From positions 124,001-188,000 of the forward strand of contig NZ_FQWF01000003.1 in the NCBI RefSeq assembly GCF_900129585.1: DNA of 64,000 nt, read 5' to 3'. This document shows, piece by piece, positions 47,270-55,582 of the stretch (position 1 is its first letter; every line of letters begins with the position of its first letter). The notes under the pieces are model-generated. The model saw only the letters and a list, made by a program, of their open reading frames with translations, did no database searches and was not told the origin of the DNA. A program made the translations under genes and the position numbers. The DNA comes from Flavobacterium micromati. Its GTDB lineage: Bacteria > Bacteroidota > Bacteroidia > Flavobacteriales > Flavobacteriaceae.

Positions 47270-48100
47270 TTAAAGTTTTTCGCCACAGTTGTAGCAAAAT
47301 TTAGCATTATATTCGTGCCCTTCAACGCCGCAATTAGGGCATGGATTTATTTTATCGGCAGTTGCTTTTTTATTTCTAAAACTGGCAAATTCTGCCGAAA
47401 CAATTCCTGTAGGAACGGCAATTATTCCGTAACCCATTATCATTACGAGCGACGCAATAGATTGACCTAATGGTGTTATAGGCGAAATATCCCCGTATCC
47501 CACTGTTGTCAATGTTACGATTGTCCAGTAAATACTGATGGGAATACTTGTAAAGCCGCCCTGATCTCCTTCCACAACATACATTATTGAACCTATTATG
47601 ACACTGCTGACCATCATAAAATATATGAAAATAATAATTTTACCTTTGCTTGCTATCAAAGCTTCCTTTAAATGTATGGATTGATTTGAGAATGTAGGAT
47701 GTCTTAAAATTTTAAATAATCGCAGTAGCCGCACTGAGCGTAAAATGGATAAAACGCTGGTTCCAACAAAGAACAATGAAAAATACATTGGTACAACTGC
47801 TAGTAAATCTATAATACCATAAAAGCTAAAAATATATATCAGTGGTTTTCTGATAGAAATGATTCGTAGGATATATTCGATAGTGAAAAAAATAGTAATA
47901 ATCCACTCTAGAAGGATGAGTTCTTTGTGATATTTTACATCAATTTCCTTTACAGTTTCCAACATTACCAAAATAACACTAAACACAATCACTGCTAAAA
48001 GTACAAGATCAAATAAGCGGCCAGCAACCGTATTTGTGCCGTAAATAATGATGTTTGTATTTTGTCTAAAAGTGTCGAATTTCGACTTTACTTTTTCCAT
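47270..48100 (-). CDS. Voltage-gated-type potassium channel with C-terminal zinc ribbon
   Basis: The 276-residue protein has six transmembrane segments: S1-S3 at about 28-110, an S4-like helix with Arg121, Arg124 and Arg127, then a pore with the K+ filter TLTTVGYGD (about 196-204) between S5 and S6. The cytoplasmic tail carries four Cys (254, 257, 269, 272 in CPNCG and CYNCG), the spacing of a zinc ribbon. Potassium selectivity follows from TVGYGD; voltage gating is plausible from the basic S4 but unproven. It is followed by miaA after the dispersed element. Confidence 0.9.
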   Translation of the reverse strand: MEKVKSKFDTFRQNTNIIIYGTNTVAGRLFDLVLLAVIVFSVILVMLETVKEIDVKYHKELILLEWIITIFFTIEYILRIISIRKPLIYIFSFYGIIDLLAVVPMYFSLFFVGTSVLSILRSVRLLRLFKILRHPTFSNQSIHLKEALIASKGKIIIFIYFMMVSSVIIGSIMYVVEGDQGGFTSIPISIYWTIVTLTTVGYGDISPITPLGQSIASLVMIMGYGIIAVPTGIVSAEFASFRNKKATADKINPCPNCGVEGHEYNAKFCYNCGEKL

Positions 48101-48125
48101 TATCCAGTGTTTTTGAACTTTATTT

Positions 48126-49487
48126 TTAGAAATTTAAAGTTTTAATAGTTTTACTTTTTCTCATTTGTCCTTTGATGATATTCTTAGTATCGCGATTATT
48201 TTGCATTGGAATAATAATATTTCGTAAAATGTCAATATTATTAATTTGGTAATTTAAATCGTAGAAAGCATAGCCTTTGTATATTCCGTTTTCTATTAAA
48301 ACAGCTGAGCGTTCGCTGATATTTCGACCTCTATCGATCAGAATCATGCTTTGATTTTCAAAACTATTTTTTTCTATAAATTGAGTTACTCGAGCGTTGT
48401 AAATTTCTGGTGCTTCGTCGTTAATGCAGGCACCATCGCATTCTTTTATGCTGTATTGGAAACAATTTGATTTAGTGTGGTACAAGCCATTCAATTTTTG
48501 GCATAAATTGTAATGAGCTGTAATTTTGAACAATGCATTTTTTCCTTCTTGAATAGAGGTAAAAGAGGTGATTTCTCTTTTTCGACCATCAGCCTTTTGC
48601 AATTTTAAATTGATATACCCTTTTTCGTCTTTTTCAGCATACAATGCAAGTTGGAAAATACTTTTACGCTGTGCTCTGTTAAGTATTGGTTTATTTACTT
48701 TTATTTCCTGACTCTCTTTTAACAATGCAATTAATTCGCTACCTGTTTCATCATAAGTTACAGTATAAACTTGGTCTTGAATTTTTTTACATTTAGACGA
48801 TGTTCCTGTAAAATGTTGATTGATGCGTTTTTTAATATTTCGGCTTTTGCCAATGTAAATTAAATTACCTTTCTCATTATGAATGTAATAAACGCCTGTT
48901 GTGGAAGGTAAGCTTGCAATTATATCCAGCAATTTTGGTGTAATTCCTTTTTCAACTGTTAGCTTTATAAAATCCTTTACTATTTCTTTTTCTAGATCTT
49001 TTTCTAACAGAATTTTAAATAATTTAATCGTTGCTAATGCGTCGCCACTTGCTCTATGACGATCAGCCATAGGAATTCCAAGAGCGCGAACTAGTTTGCC
49101 TAAACTGTGAGAAGGTTGCTCGGGTAATAATTTTTTGGATAATTCTACCGTACAAAGTGTTTTCGCTACAAAATCGTAACCCAATCTTCTAAATTCGGTT
49201 CTTAAAATTCGGTAATCAAACGATGCATTGTGAGCAACAACTACGCAGTCATTTGTCATTTCGATGATGCGTTTTGCCACTTCATAAAATTTTGGTGCTA
49301 AACGTAACATCTCATTATTGATTCCCGTTAATTTTACGACAAAAGGCTGAATAGGGATTTCAGGATTTACTAAACTGACAAATTGATCCACGATTTCATG
49401 ACCATCAAATTTATAGATTGCGATCTCAGTAATTCCTTCCTCGTTGAATTGTCCTCCAGTAGTTTCTATGTCTAGTATTGCGTACAA
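48126..49487 (-). CDS. DEDDh exonuclease fused to GIY-YIG nuclease (PolIII epsilon/UvrC-like)
   Basis: The 453-residue protein joins two nuclease domains. The exonuclease (about 1-165) has LDIETTG with Asp6 and Glu8, VAHNASFD with Asp91, and His144/Asp149. The GIY-YIG domain (about 193-275) has TTGVYYIH and LIYIGKSRNIKKR, as in the UvrC N-terminus and Cho. The rest includes a Cys-rich stretch. Such fusions are widespread and probably act in nucleotide excision repair. The start is TTG at 49485-49487, judged from the conserved MYAILDIETTGG beginning; no ATG is available. The start abuts a heptamer array. Confidence 0.88.
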   Translation of the reverse strand: MYAILDIETTGGQFNEEGITEIAIYKFDGHEIVDQFVSLVNPEIPIQPFVVKLTGINNEMLRLAPKFYEVAKRIIEMTNDCVVVAHNASFDYRILRTEFRRLGYDFVAKTLCTVELSKKLLPEQPSHSLGKLVRALGIPMADRHRASGDALATIKLFKILLEKDLEKEIVKDFIKLTVEKGITPKLLDIIASLPSTTGVYYIHNEKGNLIYIGKSRNIKKRINQHFTGTSSKCKKIQDQVYTVTYDETGSELIALLKESQEIKVNKPILNRAQRKSIFQLALYAEKDEKGYINLKLQKADGRKREITSFTSIQEGKNALFKITAHYNLCQKLNGLYHTKSNCFQYSIKECDGACINDEAPEIYNARVTQFIEKNSFENQSMILIDRGRNISERSAVLIENGIYKGYAFYDLNYQINNIDILRNIIIPMQNNRDTKNIIKGQMRKSKTIKTLNF

Positions 49488-49493
49488 ATTTTA

Positions 49494-49613
49494 GTATTCA
49501 GTATTGGGTATTCGGTGTTCAGTGCTCAGTTTTTAGTTCTCCGTATTCAGCATCGATCTTTAAGTTTTCAAATCTGAAATCAAAAATCGTTAATCAAAAA
49601 TCAAAAATCAACT
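49494..49613. repeat. Two heptamer arrays filling the gap after yggS
   Basis: Block 1, 49494-49549, is eight units in unbroken register (GTATTCA, GTATTGG, GTATTCG, GTGTTCA, GTGCTCA, GTTTTTA, GTTCTCC, GTATTCA). Block 2, 49572-49613, is six units in unbroken register (ATCTGAA, ATCAAAA, ATCGTTA, ATCAAAA, ATCAAAA, ATCAACT). Block 2 contains the yggS stop codon (49608-49610), and block 1 ends 6 bases before the TTG start of the next gene. Block 1 on the other strand is of the same ACTGAAC type as the array at 2398-2507. Confidence 0.88.
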
Positions 49614-50270
49614 TCTCCCGCCAAAGATACTACTTCCTATTCGAATCATTGTACTCCCGCAGTCAATCGCAAGTTTGTAATCACCTGACATGCCCATTGA
49701 CAAGGTTTCGAGTTTACAATTAGAAGTATTCATCTTTTGAAGCTTGTCAAATATGGATTTCAAATGCAAAAATTCTTTTTTGATTTGGCTTTGATTATCG
49801 GTAAAAGTTGCCATTCCCATCAGTCCGACAATTCGAATATTTTTCATTTCTGGTAGGTTTTCAGGAGAAAGAATTTCATTGAGTTCTTCTTCGTCGAGTC
49901 CAAATTTAGTTTCCTCTTCTGCAATGTGCATTTGAAGTAAACATTCTATAATTCGATCGTTTTTTTTTGCTTGTTTATCAATTTCTTGCAACAATTTTAA
50001 ACTATCAACGCCGTGAATCAAATTGACGAATGGCGCCATAAATTTCACTTTATTAGTTTGTACGTGGCCTATCATTTGCCACTGGATATCTTTCGGCATG
50101 GCTTCCCATTTCTCTGCCATTTCTTGAATTTTATTCTCGCCAAAGATGCGCTGACCTGCATCGTAAGCTTGCATCAAGTCAGAAACAGGTTTAGTTTTTG
50201 AGACAGCAACGAGAGTCACTTGTTCAGGTAATGTTGATTTTATAGAAAGTAAATTTTGAGCTATTTGCAT
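49608..50270 (-). CDS. YggS/PROSC-family PLP-binding protein
   Basis: The 220-residue protein belongs to the pyridoxal-phosphate homeostasis family (YggS, PLPBP). The PLP Lys lies in VTLVAVSKTKPVSDLM, followed by FGENKIQEM and IQWQMIGHVQTNKVKFM. Late positions LSMGMSGDYKLAIDCGSTMIRIG bind the phosphate. The family has no known catalytic reaction and acts in PLP balance. It lies 34 bp after the DUF1015 gene. Its stop codon lies in a heptamer array. Confidence 0.93.
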   Translation of the reverse strand: MQIAQNLLSIKSTLPEQVTLVAVSKTKPVSDLMQAYDAGQRIFGENKIQEMAEKWEAMPKDIQWQMIGHVQTNKVKFMAPFVNLIHGVDSLKLLQEIDKQAKKNDRIIECLLQMHIAEEETKFGLDEEELNEILSPENLPEMKNIRIVGLMGMATFTDNQSQIKKEFLHLKSIFDKLQKMNTSNCKLETLSMGMSGDYKLAIDCGSTMIRIGSSIFGGRS

Positions 50271-50304
50271 TTTTCTACTATTTAATACTGTTATTTTTGT
50301 TAAC

Positions 50305-51525
50305 CTAAAGTTCGTAGATGACTAGTCCGCTTCTGAATTTAGGTTCGATGTAAGTACTTTTTGGTGGCATAATTTGGTTGGCGTCAGCAAGTGCTTTAAT
50401 TTCTGCAATGTTAGACGGAAATAAAAGGAAACCAACTGCAAATTCGCCTTGATCAATTTTGTTTTTCACTTCTATTACAGCTTGTTTACCGGAAAGATAC
50501 TCAATTCTTTCGTCGTTGCGAAGGTCTTCAATTCCTAAAATAGGCAGAAGTACATTTTTGTATAAAATTTGAGTATCTAAACTTTCTAAAGGAGTACTAA
50601 AATGCATATCATCTTCTTTTAAAACTAAACTATAAAAGTCATTGTCAAGATACATTCCAAACTGATGTTTTTCCTCAGGTTCAAATGGTTGTTGAAATCT
50701 ATTTTCAACACTAAAATTCTTTTTTAATGCCTTTATGAATTCAGATTTCGAGTAACCATTCAAATCTTTTATTAAACGATTGAATTCATATATTTTGACG
50801 TTATTTTCAGAGATCAAATAACTAAGAATGTGATTTTTAGAGGTGTTTTCTAGTTCATCATTTTCTTCTGCAAGTAGTTTCAACGCTTCTGTTCTATGGT
50901 GACCATCAGCAATATAAAGATGTTCTGTTTTTTCAAAAATATTTTGCAGCCAATTTATTTCTAAACTATCTTCAATTTTCCACAAATAATGAATTTCTTT
51001 TTTAGTGGTCGAAAATTCGAAATCGGCTAACTTTTGACAGCAGTTAAAAATCCAGTCTTCAATGATTTTATTATCTGGATATGTCATTAATACAGGCTCT
51101 GTATTAAACTCGGCATATTTCATATAATCCTTCAAGAGTTGTACTCTAAAAGCAAGTATGTCTTCGTGCTTTTTAATAATGTTGTTGCAATAATCTGTGA
51201 CACTTGTTCCTGCAATTATTCCAGTAAAGGAATGTGTTTTATTCACAATTTTATGAATATAAATGGCAGGCTTGTTGTCTTTTATTAAAATAATTTCATC
51301 TTTAAATTCCTGATATTTTTGATGTACTTGTCGGTATCTTTTTTCGAAAGAAACTGTTTCTTGATTAGTATAAGCGGGTTTTAAAATATGTAAAAAGGAT
51401 AATGGATTAAAATCTAGCTGCGCTGCTAGCTCAGCATTTACGTACTCTTCATACGAACGACAGGTTACAAGGCAAACCTTATCTCGTGTTGGTCGCACAG
51501 CTTTAAAAGGAACTATTTTAGCCAT
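50305..51525 (-). CDS. DUF1015 family protein
   Basis: The 406-residue soluble protein begins AKIVPFKAVRPTRDKV and carries the family hallmark YIADGHHRTEAL near residue 205, as well as FLHILKPAYTNQE early on. DUF1015 proteins are common in bacteria and archaea and their reaction is not established; the GHHR motif resembles that of some ParB/sulfiredoxin-like nucleotide-binding proteins. In many genomes the gene lies near serA/serC, but not here. It lies between the 3-hydroxyacyl-CoA dehydrogenase and yggS on the same strand. Confidence 0.88.
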   Translation of the reverse strand: MAKIVPFKAVRPTRDKVCLVTCRSYEEYVNAELAAQLDFNPLSFLHILKPAYTNQETVSFEKRYRQVHQKYQEFKDEIILIKDNKPAIYIHKIVNKTHSFTGIIAGTSVTDYCNNIIKKHEDILAFRVQLLKDYMKYAEFNTEPVLMTYPDNKIIEDWIFNCCQKLADFEFSTTKKEIHYLWKIEDSLEINWLQNIFEKTEHLYIADGHHRTEALKLLAEENDELENTSKNHILSYLISENNVKIYEFNRLIKDLNGYSKSEFIKALKKNFSVENRFQQPFEPEEKHQFGMYLDNDFYSLVLKEDDMHFSTPLESLDTQILYKNVLLPILGIEDLRNDERIEYLSGKQAVIEVKNKIDQGEFAVGFLLFPSNIAEIKALADANQIMPPKSTYIEPKFRSGLVIYEL

Positions 51526-51602
51526 AAATTAATTAAACATTGAAAGATTATAAGCTGAAATTTTAAAAAAAATAATTAATTTCAGGCTTTTAATTGTGGA
51601 GC

Positions 51603-52490
51603 CTACAAAAATTGTTTTGAAATTTTTTCTGCTTTTTTACTTTCAGAATAATCATAAAAACCCGCACCAGATTTAACGCCCATTTTTCCAGCACGCACCA
51701 TATTTACTAGTAATGGACAAGGGGCATATTTTGGATTTTTGAAGCCGTCATACATTACATTTAAGATTGCTAAACACACATCAAGACCGATAAAATCAGC
51801 AAGTTGTAATGGTCCCATGGGATGACCCATACCCAATTTCATTACAGTATCAATTTCATAAACACCAGCAACCTTATTGTACAATGTTTCAATTGCTTCG
51901 TTGATCATTGGCATCAAGATTCTATTAGCAACAAATCCAGGATAATCGTTCACCTCCACTGGCGTTTTTCCTAATTTAGAAGATAATTCCATGATACTTT
52001 TTGTCACTTCGTCTGAGGTATTGTAACCCCGAATTATTTCAACTAGTTTCATGATTGGTACAGGATTCATAAAATGCATTCCTATGACTCTTTCTGGATG
52101 TGATACAACCGCTCCTATTTGTGTGATTGAAATTGAAGATGTGTTAGTCGCTAAAATGGTATCATGAGAGCAAGCTTCATTAAGTTGTTTGAAGATATTA
52201 AGTTTTAATTCAACATTTTCTGTAGCTGCTTCTACAACTAAATCGACCCCTACAACACCATCTTTAATATCAGTGTAGGTAATTATATTAGTGATTGTTT
52301 TTGCTTTATCGTCTTCTGTTATTGTTCCTTTTGAAACCATTCGGTCTAAGTTTGCAGCAATAGTTGCCATTCCTTTATCCAATGATTTTTCTGATACATC
52401 AATTAATTTTACGGTAAAACCGCTTTGAGCAAATGTGTGAGCGATTCCGTTACCCATTGTTCCTGCTCCAATTACAGCTATTGTTTTCAT
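51603..52490 (-). CDS. 3-hydroxybutyryl-CoA (3-hydroxyacyl-CoA) dehydrogenase
   Basis: The 295-residue enzyme oxidises L-3-hydroxyacyl-CoA with NAD. The N-terminal Rossmann fold begins AVIGAGTMGNGIAHTFAQSG. The catalytic His lies in GMHFMNPVPIMKLVEII, with DLVVEAATENVELK and TNTSSISITQI around the active site. The C-terminal dimer domain starts near residue 185 with GFVANRILMPMINEAI and ends with KSGAGFYDYS. Length is typical of stand-alone Hbd. A G/C-rich inverted repeat lies directly before the start codon. Confidence 0.95.
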   Translation of the reverse strand: MKTIAVIGAGTMGNGIAHTFAQSGFTVKLIDVSEKSLDKGMATIAANLDRMVSKGTITEDDKAKTITNIITYTDIKDGVVGVDLVVEAATENVELKLNIFKQLNEACSHDTILATNTSSISITQIGAVVSHPERVIGMHFMNPVPIMKLVEIIRGYNTSDEVTKSIMELSSKLGKTPVEVNDYPGFVANRILMPMINEAIETLYNKVAGVYEIDTVMKLGMGHPMGPLQLADFIGLDVCLAILNVMYDGFKNPKYAPCPLLVNMVRAGKMGVKSGAGFYDYSESKKAEKISKQFL

Positions 52491-52494
52491 AAAA

Positions 52495-52536
52495 ATTCCC
52501 CTAACCCCGCTACAATTGGGGAATTCCTATTAGGGG
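52495..52536. repeat. CCCC/GGGG inverted repeat directly upstream of the dehydrogenase start
   Basis: CCCCTAA (52498-52504) can pair with TTAGGGG (52530-52536), or ATTCCCC (52495-52501) with GGGGAAT (52518-52524); the two pairings exclude each other. The repeat starts 5 bases before the ATG of the minus-strand gene, where the ribosome would bind. Confidence 0.55.
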
Positions 52537-52637
52537 TAAATAGGTTGATAAATGTTGTTTTTAAATAATTTAGATCTGAAATTGTCTACAATTTATTGTT
52601 TTCGTAAAGACATTCCGGCAGACAGTATAAAGTACTT

Positions 52638-53603
52638 TTATTTCTTAAAGCAATCAATAATCTGATATGCTACTCGTAAAGCTTCTGTAGCATCTTCCAA
52701 AGTAACGACAGGTGTGGAATTATTGTTTATTGCATCGGAGAATGATTCGAGTTCATCAAGTATGGCATTATTTTGCTCTACATCGGGATTTGAAAAATAG
52801 ATTTGCTTTTTTATTCCTTCTGCATTTTGCAAAATCATATCGAAATCACCAGGTATTTCAGGTGCATCTTTCATTTTTACTACCTCACATCGCTTTTCTA
52901 AGAAATCAACCGATATGTACGCATCTTTCTGAAAAAAACGAGATTTACGCATATTTTTCATTGAAATTCTGCTGGCAGTTAAATTTGCTACGCAACCATT
53001 TTCAAATTCAATTCGCGCATTCGCAATATCTGGAGTATCACTAATAACGGAAACTCCACTTGCACTGATATTTTTCACTGGCGATTGTACCACGCTTAAT
53101 ATCGCGTCAATGTCATGAATCATTAAATCCAAAACTACCGGAACATCAGTTCCACGAGGGTTAAATTCAGCTAAGCGATGCGCTTCAATAAACATAGGAT
53201 TCTCAATCATACTTTTAGTGGCGATGAAAGCAGGGTTGAAACGCTCTACATGACCAACTTGACCTTTAACATTATATTCTTTTGCTAAAGAAATAATTTC
53301 CTCGGCTTCTTCAATAGTATTTGAAATGGGTTTTTCTATAAATACATGTTTGCCTGATTTGATAGCAACTTTGGCACATTTGTAATGGGAAAGAGTTGGT
53401 GTTACAATGTCAATTACGTCAACTGCATGAATAAGAGTGGCAATTGTGCTAAAATGCTTGTAGCCAAATTCTTTTGCAACTTTTTCAGCATTTTCTTGAT
53501 TTGGATCATAAAAACCAACTAATTCGTATTTTTCCGATTGCTGTAATAAGCGTAAATGTATTTTTCCTAGATGCCCAGCACCTAATACTCCAATTTTTAG
53601 CAT
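52638..53603 (-). CDS. Gfo/Idh/MocA family oxidoreductase
   Basis: The 321-residue NAD(P)-dependent oxidoreductase has the N-terminal Rossmann motif IGVLGAGHLGKIHLRLL and the family's HVFIEKPISNTIEEAEEI near residue 95, with the catalytic Lys in EKP. GQVGHVERFNPA and DLMIHDIDAILSVV belong to the C-terminal substrate domain. The sugar or amino-sugar substrate cannot be inferred; there is no sugar locus next to it. It lies 147 bp upstream of the hydroxyacyl-CoA dehydrogenase gene and diverges from pcm. Confidence 0.9.
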   Translation of the reverse strand: MLKIGVLGAGHLGKIHLRLLQQSEKYELVGFYDPNQENAEKVAKEFGYKHFSTIATLIHAVDVIDIVTPTLSHYKCAKVAIKSGKHVFIEKPISNTIEEAEEIISLAKEYNVKGQVGHVERFNPAFIATKSMIENPMFIEAHRLAEFNPRGTDVPVVLDLMIHDIDAILSVVQSPVKNISASGVSVISDTPDIANARIEFENGCVANLTASRISMKNMRKSRFFQKDAYISVDFLEKRCEVVKMKDAPEIPGDFDMILQNAEGIKKQIYFSNPDVEQNNAILDELESFSDAINNNSTPVVTLEDATEALRVAYQIIDCFKK

Positions 53604-53757
53604 AATGATATTCTTTCTACAAAAATAGGAATAAATATTAAAATTCAGTTCGATAAATACTAGTTTTTAATTAAATCGATAAGTCAAAGAAGTGTGATTT
53701 ACTATTTGTTTTTTGGCATTTTAACGTCTATTTTTACCAAAAAAACAACATTCAATT

Positions 53758-54399
53758 TTGGAAGATAAAGCCAGACATCAAGGACTTCGGAATCAATTAG
53801 TAAGCGTTTTAGAGCAAAAAGGCATTACTGATAAGAATGTTTTGGATGCGATAAAAAAAATACCGAGACACTTATTTTTGGACTCCAGTTTTGAGGTACA
53901 CGCTTATCAAGACAAAGCTTTTCCCATAGGATCTGGTCAAACTATTTCTCAACCTTATACTGTAGCTTTTCAATCGCAACTACTTGAAGTCAAAAAAGAT
54001 CACAAAATTCTAGAAATAGGAACAGGATCTGGTTATCAAACTGCAGTTTTATGTAGTTTGGGTGCTAAAGTTTTTAGTATAGAAAGACAAAAAGAATTGT
54101 TTAAGCAAACTTCTAGTTTGTTTCCAAAACTCAATATTCGACCTAAGTATCTTTCTTTTGGAGACGGTTACAAAGGTTTACCTAGTTATGCTCCATTTGA
54201 TAGCATTATTGTCACAGCGGGTGCTCCATTTATACCGCAGCCCTTGATGGCACAACTTAAAGTAGGAGGTAGGCTCGTTATTCCACTAGGTGAAGATGTT
54301 CAAATTATGACATTGTTAATTAGAGTTAATGAGACTCAGTTTGAAAAACATGAATTTGGAGAGTTTCGATTTGTGCCGCTATTGGAAGATAAAAATTAG
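53758..54399 (+). CDS. pcm: Protein-L-isoaspartate O-methyltransferase (TTG start)
   Basis: Pcm repairs isoaspartyl residues in aged proteins using S-adenosylmethionine. The 213-residue product has IKKIPRHLFLDSSFEVHAYQD, AFPIGSGQTISQPYTVAF, the SAM loop ILEIGTGSGYQTAVL, and SIIVTAGAPFIPQPLM. The start is taken as TTG at 53758: the family begins right at the following EDKARHQGLRNQL, and no ATG or GTG lies upstream in frame near it. It diverges from the Gfo/Idh/MocA gene. Confidence 0.92.
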   Translation: MEDKARHQGLRNQLVSVLEQKGITDKNVLDAIKKIPRHLFLDSSFEVHAYQDKAFPIGSGQTISQPYTVAFQSQLLEVKKDHKILEIGTGSGYQTAVLCSLGAKVFSIERQKELFKQTSSLFPKLNIRPKYLSFGDGYKGLPSYAPFDSIIVTAGAPFIPQPLMAQLKVGGRLVIPLGEDVQIMTLLIRVNETQFEKHEFGEFRFVPLLEDKN

Positions 54400-54445
54400 A
54401 AATTTATGATTTATTTTGTAGACATATAAGCGTCTGTAAAATAGT

Positions 54446-55495
54446 TTAGTGACTAATTTTATTAATATATTGCTCCAGACTTTCTTTTTCCGTTCGAGCA
54501 ATCAATAGCACAAAATCTTCTTTTACTTTTTTGGTCTGGGTTATTTCTAATGATTGATGATATTCCATTTTGCTATTGGAATCACCTTTTATATTTGCAA
54601 TTGTATAACCGTTTTGGAGTAAGATTAAGTTCATAATCAACCGAGAAGTTTTGCCATTACCATCAATAAATGGATAAATTGTCACTAAACGCTCATGAAT
54701 TTCAGCAGCTAAAACTATCGGATGTAATTTACTTTTATTGGTTTCAAACCAAATAAATAATTCGTCCATTTCCTTTGTAATAAGCTTTGATTGCGGCGAA
54801 AAATTTGTATTGTCTTCAACTTTGACTATAACTTTTCGATATTTTCCAGCATCTTCGGGGTGAATACCTCTCAAAATTAAATTATGAATGGCTAATATAT
54901 CACGCTCATTTATTGAAGTACTTTTTAAAGCTAAATCTTTAATAAAAGCAATAGCCTCCTGATGATTTACAGCTTCAAGATGCTCACGCATGCTTTTCCC
55001 GGCGATTGTTAAACCTTCATTTATCACTAAAGTAGTTTCACGAAGTGTCAGTGTATTTCCTTCAAGACGATTACTTTCAAAAGTGTATTCTAGTTCTAAA
55101 TCTTGAGTTATTTGATAGTTGTCATCTTGGTTTAAGGAATCTAGTCTTGCTTTTAAAGTATCTATTTCAGCTAAAAGTTTATGCAACTTGGAAGACAATT
55201 TTGGATTAGAAGGTTTACTTTGAAATCGAAGTTCTTCCTCAGCAGCCATTAAAGCTTGCAGTGCAAATTCATCTTGACCTATTTCATGGAGGATTTTCTC
55301 TTTTAACCAAGCTATCATTATCGTTTCAAAATCGATTTCTAATAATGAAGCTAATTTAATAACCTGATCTTTTGTCGGTTTGCGATTACCACTTTCAAAT
55401 TTACTGATCAAAGCTTGGTCAATGCCTAAAATTTGAGCTACTTCTCTAGTTTTAAAACCCTTTGCCTCTCTGGCATTTTTAAGTAATGTTTTCAT
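54446..55495 (-). CDS. HTH-XRE plus Fic domain protein with Tyr in place of the catalytic His
   Basis: The 349 residues join an N-terminal XRE-type helix-turn-helix (about 6-60; REVAQILGIDQALISKFESG), a helical linker, and a Fic domain (about 135-335). The inhibitory motif SNRLEGN (141-147) is intact, as in class II Fic enzymes. The core reads YPFIDGNGKTSR, with Tyr274 where AMP-transferring Fic proteins have the catalytic His, and Lys282 for the usual Arg. Adenylylation as normally described therefore looks impaired or altered. Two AGGTCAT repeats just upstream suggest self-regulation. It could be a regulator or a diverged Fic enzyme. Confidence 0.85.
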   Translation of the reverse strand: MKTLLKNAREAKGFKTREVAQILGIDQALISKFESGNRKPTKDQVIKLASLLEIDFETIMIAWLKEKILHEIGQDEFALQALMAAEEELRFQSKPSNPKLSSKLHKLLAEIDTLKARLDSLNQDDNYQITQDLELEYTFESNRLEGNTLTLRETTLVINEGLTIAGKSMREHLEAVNHQEAIAFIKDLALKSTSINERDILAIHNLILRGIHPEDAGKYRKVIVKVEDNTNFSPQSKLITKEMDELFIWFETNKSKLHPIVLAAEIHERLVTIYPFIDGNGKTSRLIMNLILLQNGYTIANIKGDSNSKMEYHQSLEITQTKKVKEDFVLLIARTEKESLEQYINKISH

Positions 55496-55514
55496 TTTTT
55501 AGAAATTAAAATTC

Positions 55515-55536
55515 AGGTCATGACTTTTTAGGTCAT
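55515..55536. promoter_or_regulatory. Direct repeat AGGTCAT x2 upstream of the HTH-Fic gene
   Basis: AGGTCAT at 55515-55521 and 55530-55536, 15 bases apart, lies 20 bases before the start of a gene that encodes an XRE-type DNA-binding domain. GTCATGAC overlaps the first copy. It is a candidate operator for self-repression. Confidence 0.45.
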
Positions 55537-55550
55537 TATATCTACACAAA

Positions 55551-55579
55551 AAAAAGGAGAAATTTACTTTCTCCTTTTT
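55551..55579 (-). terminator. Intrinsic terminator after smpB
   Basis: A perfect 12-bp stem (55551-55562 with 55568-55579) with a TTTAC loop and a T-run in the minus-strand direction, 3 bases after the smpB stop codon. Confidence 0.9.
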
Positions 55580-55582
55580 GAT

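Noticed and set aside
49478..49723. 81-residue open frame on the plus strand
   Set aside because: It runs across the heptamer arrays and the yggS end; the sequence is that of the repeats.
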